Shown here piece after piece: positions 11,439 to 23,545 of a stretch of DNA of 64,000 bases. Every line of letters begins with the position of its first letter. The first letter of the stretch is position 1. This stretch comes from Psilocybe azurescens. Its lineage: Eukaryota; Basidiomycota; Agaricomycetes; Agaricales; Agrocybaceae. The notes beneath the pieces were generated by a model, which saw nothing but the letters and a program-made list of their open reading frames with translations, searched no databases and was not told the origin of the DNA. The translations under genes were made by a program, and so were the position numbers. The stretch is from contig JAJIRX010000738.1 in the NCBI GenBank assembly GCA_023853785.1, forward strand, positions 124,001 through 188,000, read 5' to 3'.

Positions 11439-12844
11439 TCATTCATTTGATTTCAACCCATAGCTGTTTCCTTCGGGCCAGCGGCCAGCATGTCCTATGA
11501 GAGTCACGTCCATTTTATGCTTCAATACTTTCACAGTGCAATTAAAAGCGAACCTTGTCTTTGTCGGTTCTGTACTGGGTTTGCTTTTTGACAAACCACT
11601 GAGCCGCTGTCATTCCAGGAAAGTAAGTTGCTTTGTCGGTATTTTGCAAGGCTTCTACAATAAGGGCACTCTGATTGACCAAGGCCTCAAGATAGACATC
11701 ATTTGTCGGTCTCACAAAATAAACAAGGGACCATCGTTCATGACCTGCTTGCGCTCCTGGGGGAGGTCTGTCGGTTCAAACTATGTAAGTTGCATGACGG
11801 CATGCTTGGAATTTACTTACACGACGCGATGAGTACATGATTTCAAGATGCCACCGCTTAAGATAGTGAGAGTGTCTCCAATATTGCAAATGAAGTATCC
11901 TTCGATAGGCTGTACAAGGACAATTATGTTTAGAAAATGTATATATAATACAGGATTAATTACCTTGACGTATTTCCATTTACTTCCGTCGTTGTCTGGA
12001 ATGAGAACTTGCAAACCACCCAGTCGGTTGGCAAGAAAGGAGAGACTAAGTGAAGGCGGTCAGAAAGAGAGGTAGATTATCTTATTGCCAAATTCAACCA
12101 ACCTTCCATAGTCAGTGTGTTGACCAAGCGCCATCTTCGTACCTTTTGGGGCAGCGGGTACTTTGATGCATCTCGTTTCTGAGATACAGTACTTTGTATG
12201 GTCGTGAAGATTGATCAACGTGTCTTTGGGAAGGCCCAATTTATGGTTGAAAACATCCATAAAAACGCGGCTTTCTTCTAGGCAAGTATGTATGAATGGC
12301 CGGATGACATTCTCCATGTAGGTATTAACTGTGGCTGGATAAGCTTTGTGGACGACTCTTGGATACGCCATCGCGTCGTCTTTCGCGACATTGATAAATT
12401 CTGACGCATCTGTCGACCCGTCTACATCCACATAATTTGTACCAGTAGCTTTATACCTGGATAAACATCGTTAGCTTCCTCATAGAACCAACCCAGAAAG
12501 CTGTTGTTGAGCCCTTACCCAGCCGAAGCACCTTTATTACCCTGCCAGTATCTCATCTTTTCGTCGAAGGGGAGGGCAAGAGTTTCTCTTCCCATGTTGA
12601 ACATGGGCTCAACATAGCGCTCAGCTTCGTGATTCTTCAAACTAGAGATTTATTCTTGTCTATAGCCAATGTAGCAAGAGAAACAACGATGTAGAACTTA
12701 CTACCAGAATCCCCACTTTGTAGCAGCTTCCCATAAGATGTCTGCTTGATCCTTATCTCCTTCTTTCAAGAGCTTGTAATCCACAACAAGAAGGTCTTGC
12801 ACGGGTATACTATTGTCAGTTGGGAATGGAGGGTAAATTGACAT
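11439..12844 (-). CDS. 2-oxoglutarate/Fe(II)-dependent oxygenase, copy 1
   Basis: Isopenicillin N synthase-like dioxygenase fold; the substrate is not predictable. Exons give [18 protein letters not shown] and an N-terminal helix ending KWGFWYLKNHEAE, then [16 protein letters not shown], the iron-binding HTD pair in LGQHTDYGSLSFLANRLGG, ICNIGDTLTILSGG, and the distal iron ligand His in SCTHRVV. The C-terminus runs to GRWPEGNSYGLKSNE with a stop at 11439-11441. Introns are 50-65 nt GT..AG and keep frame. The longer start used by copy 2 (MPGPK) exists at 12890 but is out of frame because of one extra T in an ATTT run near 12870; the ATG at 12844 is in the correct frame and is used here. Sits head-to-tail with copy 2. 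Confidence 0.8.
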
Positions 12845-13184
12845 CTTCGAAGAGGCAGCGATTGGTCGAAATGACCTTGGGACCCGGCATATATATTGCC
12901 AATGACCGACTTGAATCCAATTTTAGCATCTACTATGTTCACGGGTACCGTGTCTAACAGCTATATTTTTCAACACATTCCAGAACCCATGACATGGTGA
13001 ACGGAACAGCGGAATGCGTGCACTTAATATTTATATCCGTAGTAGATGCGAGAGAAAAAAGAAAATCGTCACGACAGTGCATTTAATCATTTGAGCGTAA
13101 ATACGTACCATTTCATTCAAGGATTTAACACTGATTAGACTTCAAAGCATTGCTGTTTCCTTCGGACCAGCGGCCAGTAGGCTT

Positions 13185-14583
13185 TCAATGTCCTATGAGA
13201 GTCACGCCCATTTTATGCTCCAATGCTTTCATAGCGCAGTTAAAAACGAACCTTGTCTCTGTCGGTTCTATTCCGGGTTTGCCTTCTCACAAACCACTGA
13301 GCCGCTGTCATTCCAGAAAAATAAATTGCTTTATCAGCATTTTGCACGGCTTCTGCGACAAGGGCACTCTGATTGGCCAAGGCCTCAAGATTGACGTCGT
13401 TTGTCGGTCTTGAGAAATAAACAAGGGACCATCTCTCATAACCTGCTTGCGCTCCTGGGGAGGTCTGTCGTTGAAATAAGTTAGCCAGTCGAATGATGGA
13501 GTACTTAGAAGATGCTTACAGGACGCGATGGGTACATGATTTCAATATACCACCGCTCAGAATATTAAGAGAATCTCCAATATTGCAAATGAAATATCCC
13601 TGGATAGGCTATACAAGGATAATTTATATTTAGAGAAACTATAATACAGAGGTAGGTAATCACCTTCACGTACTTCCATTTACTCACCGTCGCTGTCTGG
13701 AATAAGGACTTGGAGGCCGCCCAGTTGGTTAGCAAGAAAAGAAACACTAAGCAAGACTTGAGAAAGGAGGCACATTATTAGAGGCGAAGCCAATTGACCT
13801 TCCCACGTCTGTGTGTGGACCAAGAGCTATTTTCGTGTCTTTTGGAGCAGCGGGAACTTTGATGCACCTTGCTTCTGAGATACAGTGCTTTGTACGGTCG
13901 TGAAGATTGAGTAATGTGCCTTTAGGAAGGCCCAATCTATCGTTAAAAACATCCAGAAGAATAAGGCTTTCTTCTAGACAGGTTTGTATGAATGGTCGGA
14001 TGGTGTCCTTCATATAGATATTGACTGGGGCTGGATAGACTCTGTGGACGACTCTTGGGTACGCCATAGCGTCATCCTTCGATACGTTGATAAATTCTGA
14101 GACATCTGTGTTTCCATCCACATCCACATATGTTGCACCAGCAACTTTGTAACTGGATGGACACGTTGTCAGTTTCCGAGAACTCTCACAGCAAGTCGTT
14201 ATTGAGCTCCTACCCAGCCGAAGCACCTTTATTACCCTGCCAATATTTCATCTTTTCCTCGAAGGGAAGAGCAAGAGTTTCTCTTCCCATCTGGAACATG
14301 GGCTCAACGTAGAGCTCAGCTTCATGGTTCTTCAAACTGGAGATGTGTTTTTCAGTCTATAGTCAATGTAGCATCAGAAACAATGGAGTACTTACTACCA
14401 GAATCCCCATTTCGTAGCAGCTTCCCACAAGATGTCCGCTTGAACCTTATCTCCATCTTTCAAGAGCTTGTAATCGACAACAAGGAGGTCTTGCACTGGT
14501 ATACTATCGTCAGTAGGAAATGGAGGGTAAGTTGGCATTTTTGAAGAGGCAGGGATTGGTTGAATAGCCTTGGGACCCGGCAT
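13185..14583 (-). CDS. 2-oxoglutarate/Fe(II)-dependent oxygenase, copy 2 (frame-damaged)
   Basis: Paralogue of the gene at 11439-12844, starting [15 protein letters not shown] at 14583. Iron ligands are visible as HTD (LGPHTDVG) and His in SCTHRV. Two differences from copy 1 matter. Near 13687 an extra base after DSDG shifts the frame ahead of the KWKYVK segment and incidentally creates a perfect GTGAGT donor. At the 3' end a 10-nt insertion puts a stop directly after the LIGH segment, removing about 15 residues. The protein as read therefore loses its second iron-binding half unless the first lesion is a sequencing error or is spliced around. It may be a recent pseudogene or an assembly artefact. 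Confidence 0.7.
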
Positions 14584-15532
14584 ATATTGCCAATGACCAG
14601 GTCAGGTCCAGTTTTAGCGTGCACTATATTCATGAGCAACCGTGCCATAACCGTGCCATGGCCGTGTCTAACAGTTGTATTTTCGAACACATCACAGAAC
14701 CCATGACACGGTAAACGGAACAGCGGAATGCGTGCACTTCATTCAGCCTTTATTGGTCACAATTAACTATCATCAACAAATAGGAATACATGCAAAAGCA
14801 CTTACATCATCTAGAACAAGGTGCAATCGATTGAGCCTGTAAACAATCAATAGTAGCCCAACACATACACCAGGCAAACAACTGTAAAGCAAACGAGCCT
14901 CAAAGATAAAGAAGAATACCTCCAAACGAGACCAAGGGCACCGAAGCAGGGTCTACGCTGGAGAGAAAGTGACATTTACACCGGGTGGTGAGTTTTTCTA
15001 CAATACAATAGTGCAAGGCAGGCGTTGATGGATATATTCAATTGTCGAGTGTGAGAGAGGAAAACGTTGGGAGGGGTGAGTGGAAAATAATGTTAAGAAA
15101 AAAGACTCCGGAAGTTGTTATGAGCCCCCAAGGCGGATGCCAAAAAATGTAAAGGAATATAAATGATGGGAATAGTATTGAAAATGGAAAGAAAAAACTG
15201 AACAAGAGCTGGTCGGTAAAGGATACAGGCAGGCAGAGATGAGTTGTGTAGAAACGGGGATGTAATGAAAAGGAGAAGAAACAACAGGAAGTACTACTAG
15301 TAGGCAACGTTATCGTGAGTGTTTAGGACGGCTATAGGTCCATTCGTCTAATTACATGCAAATCGTAACTTTATAATGTGCCTCCTTGAGAGGCGATGAG
15401 ACTAACTAGACCAGAAATGTAGATTGCATGCGTGTGATGGATTCGAGAAAGAAAAAAAATATGAAAGACGTTGAAATGGGTAAAACAAAAAAGCGAACAG
15501 AATCGAAGGGAATCAATCGAAAAGAAAAAAAT
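14584..15532. other. Intergenic region between oxygenase copy 2 and importin beta
   Basis: Left part is the duplicated promoter of oxygenase copy 2. The remainder is AG-rich and holds the presumed 3' untranslated region of importin beta. No gene supported. Confidence 0.6.
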
Positions 15533-18500
15533 TTACTGAGTAGCAATTTTGACCATCTAATAGAATAGTCAGAATGTATGATTGATGACAAAAACTTGTT
15601 CGAACGTACCTCGCGTGCCCAGCGCATTGTTTTCTTGGTCTCGTCTGGCATGCGATTTCTGGAACGCAGTTCGGAGGCGATCCAGTTGGAAAGGAACAGC
15701 TGTTTAAGCTGTCCGTTGGAAAAGCATTCTGCTAGGTCTCCAATGAGGCCATATGACAGCCTCATCAGCGAATCAGAACGCTCTTCGTCTGCAAGACAAC
15801 GGTGCACAAGCTCCAACATATTTTGAGAATGAGGAATAAGCAGGGCAGCTGTACAGAAAAGATCAATATGATGAACGAAAGACATATGTCTAAAAGTATT
15901 CACCCTTCTCAGACTTCTTCAGACCAGTGACGATGCCGGTGTAGGCTTCAAGAATGCCCTCCCGGAGTTGGCCAACGTAATCAACAAGGTCGTAGTCAAG
16001 CTAGAGAATAATAATAATAATAATAATTCAGTTTCAGGTACAAAGCGGAGAACAAACCGACAACGTACGGGGTTGGGCTCAACAGCGCCTGCTTGTCGAA
16101 GAACACCCATCGTAGTCTCAAAGTAAGGCTCGAAGGCAGGGCCGATCGCAAGAGCAATATCACCAAAACAGGACAAAATAGAGATCTTGACATTGCGGTT
16201 CAAGATATCACTCTGCAGATTCTCCAGGAGGACGGTCATGAAAGGTCCAGCATACTGCGCACTTTGTTCACCGAGAGCGCGTGAGATATCACCGATAATG
16301 CCAACGGCAACCGTGCAGAGCTGTGTGTCCTCATGGGCTTTGAGGGCAGGGTAGAGATAGGTTAAGAAAGCCTGAATGTATGGGGCAAAGCCGCCTTCGA
16401 GGGCTGCAAAGAAAGGTCAACAAATTACGAGAGGCGATGGTCTTGGATTTTGATTTACCAGAAGCTAACGAGCCAACAACCAAGAAAGCATCCTCCAGAA
16501 CCGTTGATGTCTTGCCGGCAGATTGGATGAGTTGAATAATGAGGGTCATAATTCGGTCTGCCAGTGGTTGAATACCCTCGTTCAGCTTGCGAACAACACA
16601 CTGTACAAATGGTTAGGTCCAGGATGACGGAAATGATAACCGGGTCGCGTACAATAACAACACCACACAAATTGCTTTGGAGCTCGTTCCAGTTGTTGCG
16701 ATCGTCCACTCCAAGTATTTGGTTCTGTAAATGAACGATCGGCAAAGGCAAAATAATGAGGAAATGCAACATAAGCTACCTGGATGCTGAGAAGGTGCTC
16801 CATTCTTTGCAGAATTGTAACAGCCGTGCTTTGCACAACAGTGATAGCATCAGGGGTTGCCTGTGTCAGGTATGAAGTGATAGCCTCGTAAGCAGCAGTG
16901 CGATAGTTAGCTTCGTTTCCGGCACTTGAAAAAAAAGAGTCAATGGCAGCAAAGATGGTATAAAGGGAAGACAAAGTACCTTTCAGTTACCCGCAACAAT
17001 GCCTGGACAACACCCTCATAGTAAGGCGACAAGGGTCCGTTCTGGGGAATATCACCGTCGTCCTCATAGTAGACAGCGTACTGGTCAGCCAAGTTCATCA
17101 ACGCCCAACAGCAGTTAGCCGCGATACGAGGGCTATCCTGCAGACCGGAGACAAGAGCCGAAATAAGAGGGTGAAGGTGGACGTCAGGTTTGATGGTGGT
17201 GATTAACAGATCGCAAATGCGTCCCAGTGTCCAAGCGGTGGTGTCCTTGACGTGGAGGTTGGAGTCGGTCATCATATCGATGAGAAGAGGAAGTGCCTGG
17301 TTGACGAGGGGAGTCAAGACAGCAGGATCTGGTCCCTCAAGGATAGAGCCGAAAGTCATGATAGCTGCTTCGCGTTGATGCCAATTTTCAGCCTTAATGT
17401 TGGCCTCGATGAAAGGAATAACAGCAGGTACGATGGTATCTTGAACAGCACCTGCGAGAAGGGCAAGACATGTAGCAGCCGCCATGGAAACGTTCCACTC
17501 GTCTTCTTCGGCATCCTCTTCCTGTTGCGTCAGAAGTTGAAGGAGGACAGGGACGATTTCGGGAAGAGCGATTTTGGCAAAGAATTTGGATTCACTCTCA
17601 GGAACATCGCCGTATTCCTGTGCCTGTCGGGAAACTGTCAACGGATCTTCAACATGCGGAAGACGAAACCCCTACCTCCTGAGCTTCGATGGCAAGTTCA
17701 ACTTCCTCCTCACAGACAGTCGACCAGAATTCGATTGCTTGGAGTGCAACTCGTTCATCAGGGTGTTTCATGCCAACCACAGTCAACTACATGATAACAA
17801 TGCAAGATCAGATGATGCTCCATAAAGAAGTGAAGATTATCATACCCCGAATAAAGCTTGTTCCATATAAAGCGCCATTTTATCGTAATACAGGCTCATG
17901 ATCCGTACAAGACATTCAAAGGCGCCAACTTGAACAGCAACGGAGGAGTTTTGCGTTGCTTCGCATACTACCTGCATGATATAGTTGCGTTCGCCCTGAT
18001 GGCTTATCAGTACTATGTACGATCAGAGCCGAGCAAATCAAACTCACATCGCGGTCGAAGTTCTCGCGCACGAACTCGAGAGAGTTGTACAGTGCGTGAA
18101 TAGCCGCGAGTTGAACTTCCGGAGAAGGCTCCTCCTTGCGTGCTCCGTGAATGACAGCGGTTAAAATTTCGTTTGATCTCAGACTCAAGATCTCCGGTTT
18201 CTGAGGGAGAAAATCAGACCATTTATTCCAATGCCATTTAAAGAAATACTCACAATCGCCTCGCAAATATATCCAACAGTTTGAAGAGTCGCGATTCTAA
18301 GGTTGGCGTTGGTCTGATTGTTGACGAAACCGAGCAGGATCTCGATTAAATCTGGCCAGTGTCCAGCTGGAAGTTCGACAGCAGCAATAGCTGAGACCAC
18401 CTGGGACGCGAATGCCCCAGCCTTTGCGTTACTTGAACCAAGGGTGATAAGGGCATCTTGCTTGATTTTTAATTTTATTTCGTTGTTCAAAGAGAGCCAC

Positions 18501-18929
18501 TTGTTAGTGAGTTCGGTTTGTCGAGGTGCCTCCTGCGATCGCGATAATATGAGGAACTGGCACACAGAAAAAGGGGAAGAAAAGGACGTACTCGAGCGGT
18601 AAGGGCGTTTTTCAATGCAAGGCCGGCGGCGTTACGGACATGAATCTGCGTGTTCTCGTCGCATAGCACTGATGAGAGCATTGTCATGTACTCGGGCTAC
18701 ATGGTAGAAAGGGTGGAATGAACAAACAGAGAGGAGGGAGGATGAGGAAATGCGAGTCATACATAACGATCTTGGGAAGCGGCCTCCATTTGCTGAGTGG
18801 CATCTTGACGAACACTGGCGTCTTGAAAGGGTGGAAAGAAAGAGATGAGTCTAATCGCGTTTGTAGACGCGCAGGCGAAAGTGGCGTACCTGGAGAGAGG
18901 GTATTTGCGAGAAGTTCTGTTGCGTTCAT
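15533..18929 (-). CDS. Importin subunit beta-1 (karyopherin beta, Kap95-type)
   Basis: Nuclear import receptor that binds importin alpha-cargo complexes and nucleoporins and is released by Ran-GTP. Starts [13 protein letters not shown]; the importin-N region with conserved [17 protein letters not shown] is encoded near 18.65 kb. HEAT repeats follow across many exons, with recognisable importin-beta segments such as [18 protein letters not shown] sequence at 17.7 kb, [51 protein letters not shown] and [11 protein letters not shown]. The last exon is tiny and encodes MVKIATQ, following KKTMRWARE across an intron. Total about 870 residues, the usual size. I see no frame breaks. Shares a short divergent promoter with LSM7. 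Confidence 0.95.
16007..16027. repeat. (AAT)7 microsatellite in an importin beta intron
   Basis: Seven perfect AAT units within an intron of the importin beta gene near its 3' end. Confidence 0.85.
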
Positions 18930-19226
18930 GTTGGATGATGATGATGGGCAATGAAAAGGCTCGATATCGGCAAGAATGGGCTGACTAAAGGATGGGATGG
19001 ATATTTGAATGTCTAGACGGGCGAGCTCGAGATATCCCGATGAGGGGGAAAAGGAAGATGCAAAAAAGGGTCAAGTTGATGGGTTAAGGTCAAAGCAGCT
19101 GGTTATCCCTCAGTTTGGTCAAAAGTTCAATTTTTCACTCACGCCCGAACACACACACAAGGGTCGCCCTCGTTTCATAACTACAACTCTTCTCATCTCT
19201 TCTTCTCCCATAATACATATACCATA
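18930..19226. promoter_or_regulatory. Divergent promoter of importin beta and LSM7
   Basis: 297 bp between the two divergent start codons, so both genes must draw their core promoters from here. The LSM7 side carries a CT-rich leader with CTCATCTCTTCTTCTCCC just before the ATG. No clear TATA box. Confidence 0.6.
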
Positions 19227-19764
19227 ATGGCAGATCGGGTATGTATTCTAATTCCATCTTCAAATCTCTTCATATCGACTGAAGAAATAGGGTCGTGGTT
19301 CAGCTCGGGGCGGAAGAGGAGGCCCCATAAAGCGCACGATGGGCGGCCCATCGGCCTCTGCTCAAGCAGCGGACAAGCCTCGACGAGAGGCAATCCTCGA
19401 TCTTTCCAAGTACGTCGACGAACGTATCCGAGTCAAGTTTACTGGCGGTCGGGAGGGTATGCTTTCACAACCCACCCCCAACGCCCATCGGAATAACTCA
19501 TTGCTATGCAGTAACTGGCGTGCTCAAAGGCTATGATCAACTCTTGAACTTGGTCCTTGACGATGTAACAGAAGAGGTGCAACGTGAGCCCACTTCTCCA
19601 TCATTCATGATCCAGATGCTCATCATATCAACCACCACACAGTCCCTGAGCCGCATACCCGCACATTAGGCTTGACTGTCCTTCGTGGCCCAACAATAAC
19701 CGTTCTCAATCCCGTAGATGGATCAGAGGAGATTGCCAACCCCTTCTTAGCTGCAGAACAGTGA
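19227..19764 (+). CDS. LSM7: U6 snRNA-associated Sm-like protein LSm7
   Basis: Subunit of the heptameric Lsm2-8 ring (binds the U6 snRNA 3' end in the nucleus) and Lsm1-7 ring (binds deadenylated, often uridylated mRNA in the cytoplasm). The first exon encodes only MADR. After the first intron comes a Gly/Arg-rich segment (RGSARGGRGGPIKR), then KPRREAILDLSKYVDERIRV, the Sm1 motif with VKFTGGREVTGVLKGYDQLL and NLVLDDVTEE, and Sm2 with LGLTVLRGPTITVLNPVDG. Ends FLAAEQ. All three introns restore frame exactly. The RG-rich N-terminal extension matches fungal LSm7 proteins. Confidence 0.95.
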
Positions 19765-20325
19765 ACGTGATTCATTTCTGACTACGAAGGTTCTGTATTA
19801 TATTCTCACTATTTTCGACCTTGTTCCCTGAATTGTCAGGCATAGACATTGATGTTCATCGGCTATGGTAATTACGAATACAAGTACATATTTCCCTATA
19901 ACCAGGCATTATTGTCCGTCCCTTTTGTCCTCGGCGCACCACTGCCTCGTGACAAAAAAAAGGAATCTAGCAAGACATCAAGGACTCTGAAATGGGTCGA
20001 TCGCAGGACATGTGCGTTACGAACCCTTCGGCACAGTATTCAAAGGGACAGAGCAAGGCATAAACGTGGAAGAGAGCTTGGAGGACTACGACTAGTGAGG
20101 TTTGAAAATAGTGTAAAGAATCGGATGGCAAATCGATCTGAACCTTTGTCAATAAGCTCTTTCAAAATATTACGCAGGCGTTAACTTTCGTCAACCAAAC
20201 CGATAAAAAGCATCGTCTGCCTTTATTCCGTAATACCGGTGGGCCGAAGGAAGAAGCAAAGAAACTTAAGGACAACATGCTGAGCTGTTGCCCATCAGAG
20301 TCGGCTAACTTTCTTTTCTGTAGAA
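19765..20325. other. Convergent 3' region between LSM7 and the Cid1-type gene
   Basis: 561 bp holding the two converging 3' untranslated regions. Short open frames on both strands lack starts or motifs. No gene supported. Confidence 0.6.
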
Positions 20326-23300
20326 TCAAGGCCGACCACGAGGCCAGCTAGAGATACGCCTGCAATGTTTTCTGAATCCCTCGCTAAGAGTCAAAGCGGA
20401 AAACGAGGCCGGAAATGAGGTTTGGTCATCCTTTTTCATGAGCTGCACAGCAGTCGGGGGCGGCAAAGGAGAATGCGGCGATGGCGAACGCGATATGGAT
20501 GTGGAATATCCAGTCGACGATGGTGGTGACGGTGAGCTGCCTGTGGAGGTCGCCGCAGAGGGCTGCGGAGATAATGATCCGCCCTCTTGCAGCTTGGTGG
20601 CACTCCGATTGGGTATAGGGCGATTATTGTTCAGGACATCACTGGCTGAACTTGAATCAGGGTGGGATAATTGACCCTCTTGCGGTGTCAGCGGCGAACT
20701 GACGTGCTGAGAATGGATGGCAAATTTGGAAGCAGATGGAGGGGGCGTGAGGGCGGTGATGGTGGTACTTGACAGTGAGTGTTTGTGAAATGTAGAATAA
20801 CTTGTCGGGCGTCGGCGTGTCGGGACCCCCGGATGACCTGCCAGGCGTGTTGTTTGCTGCAGCACGCGGATTCATTGATGATAACGAAGGAGGAAGATGT
20901 GATGGAAAGATGTCATGAGGGACTTGATTAACATATCCTGCTTGAGTTTGATAATGCGACAGGAGAGAGGAATGAGTTCCATGATTGGGGTATAAAGCAG
21001 TGGGCCGGGGAGATCTTGTGGTCGTTTGATAAAATACATTGGATGAATCGGAAAATCGTGACTCGATAGGTGATGCTGGAGATGGTGGAAGTGGCGTTGC
21101 AACGGCTAGTGGTGTATTGGAAGACAAAGTTGGCCCTTTGAGAGGAGGCCTGGCAGAGAAAGATCGCCGGCTAAAATCCGACCGAGACGATGAACTGAAC
21201 TCAGGAGAGAAGTTGGCAATGGGTGGAGACGAATCAAACTTTTCGACGGGGCGAGAAAATCGGCCTCGGTTGCTTGATGACGACCTCGAGGATAAACCAG
21301 AGGAAGAAAAAGGTTTCAATGGGCGGAGCCGCTCGCACAGTGTCTTGTGTGTGCCACGAAGGTCTTCGCAGCGAACCTGGTCCGTAACTGCTAGTGCCTT
21401 CTGTGTACGACCTGACCGACTTGATATCGTCTTCTGCGATATCCGATCCTTCGTCTGTAAAGACCTCACTGTTGCTTTCGGAGGAATTGTAAGGATCGTC
21501 TTTCTCCCTGGCATCTGTTGATGATGTTGCTAACTGCAGTCCCATGCCCAGCTGATTTTCGAAAAGGGTATGATCGGCAGATGATGCATCTGGCGGGGTG
21601 GGCTTGTCCACTTCCCACGTTTCGGCGCCATATGCTCAGGCGGCGGGCGAAGAGTCACTGGCTGGATGACCTGACGAGGCCCAGGTTCAAAGAATTGAGC
21701 TGGAGGAGAGAAACGTTCGGCAACCTTCGCGCGGAAAGTCTGACTTCCAACAGTATAGGGCGTTTGAGGCGGCAAGGTGGCTGGCCTTGAATGATATGGA
21801 GGAGCAACGACGAGCTCTTCGTCTTTTCTTTCCTCACAAAGCTCTGCTAGAGCAACAATCGCCCGCTCAGGACGAGAGGCAAGAATGCGCGCTGCACGCA
21901 TGAATTCCCCGCGGATCTGTGCCAAAGTCAACATGAATTTGCAGTTGCATGCATGTCAAGTAACTTACTGTGTATAGACCATCTTTTGTCACACATCTTG
22001 CAACATTGTAATCAACCTCGAACGGATCCTGTGCAAGATAGGTGTTAAACATATGAGTATAAGTTTATACCACAATATATACCTCTATGCAGAGCCTATT
22101 TCTCTCTCGGGCATCATTATACCGACCTGCTGAAAGCTAGGATGGAATGGTTAGCGAAGCCATTACGTGTTAAAACTATGACATACCTCATTTTGCCAGC
22201 CTTTGGATTCCTTTTTCAATAATCCTCCACGTATCGAGGCGACTCCTGTGTTATATGTAAAATCTCGGGAATAATATTTGAAAAAGTCTATTAATCTTTT
22301 GAGGAAAGAAAACTTGAACCGAAATGGTCTGAACAGCAATATCGAGACACGTACAGTTCAGCTACGGTGTCGACATTTTCGGAATGCCATCGTTGGCGCA
22401 ATAGATCGATGTCATCGAAAAACCTGTCAATTATTAGATAAACATCACTGAATGGTGAGTGTTGCACACACCATATATTATGTCCGTTAAGATGAGTGTC
22501 CTCCTGCAAATATCGTGAATAGGCAAATGGAGACATTTCATACAAGTGATTTTCATTTACCTTTGATATTGGACGTAATGGTGGCATTTGTTGTAGATTA
22601 GGTAGAACCGGAGGATTTTTGACGTGAACAAGGAAATAAATTACTAGGAGAACATAACCGTAAGATGAAAGAGTGCCCTTATAGGGGAGTTGATTTTTCT
22701 ATACAATGTAATGAATTGAGATCAATCTTGAATGAATGGCAATGTACAATACTTGCCTTCTTTTACTCCATACTTTGACTATTTTAACATTAATGCGGCA
22801 CAGGTATCAGCGGCATTCATCTTTACGGTAACAATCTAACTCACGAAAGAGAACCATTGTCCTAACACGAGTAGGATCAATCATGGCATAGCACATGAGG
22901 AGGCGTGTATTCTCTAACGCCAGTCTATTTTCAAAACCTATGTCACAGGCGATCCCCAGCGGAAGTCCGGGCGATGGATCAAGGGATAGCTTGACGATAG
23001 GTATGCGAGCGTGGGGCAATGGCTTGACATGGAATTTTGTTTCTAGAGAATAGGTGTGAGGGGTGAGTGAGCGTCTAGGATCACAGGATATCTCTCACCT
23101 CGTTCCAAAAGGTCGCCCAACATGGTTACGAGATCAGTCGCTGAGAGGCGTTCTTCGGAGTCGATTAGACAGCATAGATCCATGTCTACATGAACGCCAC
23201 ATAGTCATTGGTATTTGGATGTTGAATCGTGCTGTATGGGCAGTCTCTCTCACCAGAATTGCGTAGACTGAAACCATTGGCGGTGCTCCCAAATGACAGT

Positions 23301-23545
23301 AGCCGGCTGTCTGGTTCTATAGTGCGGATGAGACGCTCAAGCAGCTTCCGAACATCTTCCTTGACTGCCATTTCTTCTTGGGTAGGGAGGAGCTGGATGA
23401 CAAAATCGAAGAGACATTGGGAAAGTTCGGCTACGAATCTCTGCTTGGTGGCCTGTCGGCGTTGCATTGGAGGAGTTGAAGCCGTATGAGCGGGGCTGTA
23501 CTGCTGGTGTAATGGCTGAGGGCTGAGGGTTTGAGTATAAGCCAT
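20326..23545 (-). CDS. Cid1-family non-canonical poly(A)/terminal uridylyl transferase
   Basis: Adds nucleotides (U or A) to RNA 3' ends. The catalytic core is clear: LLSFGSTANGFSLRNSDMD (the GS and DxD motifs, split by an intron), the third catalytic Asp in IACDIGFEN, then a KVWSKRR segment, LPYKGTLSSYGYVLLVIYFL, PAP-associated sequence DFFKYYSRDFTYNTGVAS and CIEDPFEVDYNVARCV. Start MAYTQTLSPQPL at 23545. After the core comes about 500 residues of Ser/Pro-rich, apparently disordered tail, read in three frames with jumps near 21.61, 21.31 (A5 run) and 20.83 kb (C5 run), probably base-count errors. At 22.69 kb the family motif KINSPYKG would need a GC donor plus one extra C; a normal GT donor gives KNQLPYKG in frame. 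Whether it prefers U or A cannot be told from what I see. Neighbouring LSM7 suggests an mRNA-decay context. Confidence 0.88.

Larger units (their letters stand above)
11382..14741 (-). repeat. Tandem duplication of an oxygenase gene unit
   Basis: Two direct units of about 1.65 kb (about 11382-13024 and 13088-14741) match across coding exons, introns, the 3' flank (ATTTGAGCGTAAAT; CTGTTTCCTTCGG) and the 5' flank (GGAACAGCGGAATGCGTGCA, read on the + strand). The unit therefore includes the promoter. Divergence is visible in introns and at third codon positions, so the duplication is not brand new. Confidence 0.85.

Noticed and set aside
17252..17794. Long plus-strand frame across importin beta
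   Set aside because: Antisense shadow of conserved importin beta exons, with no motif of its own.
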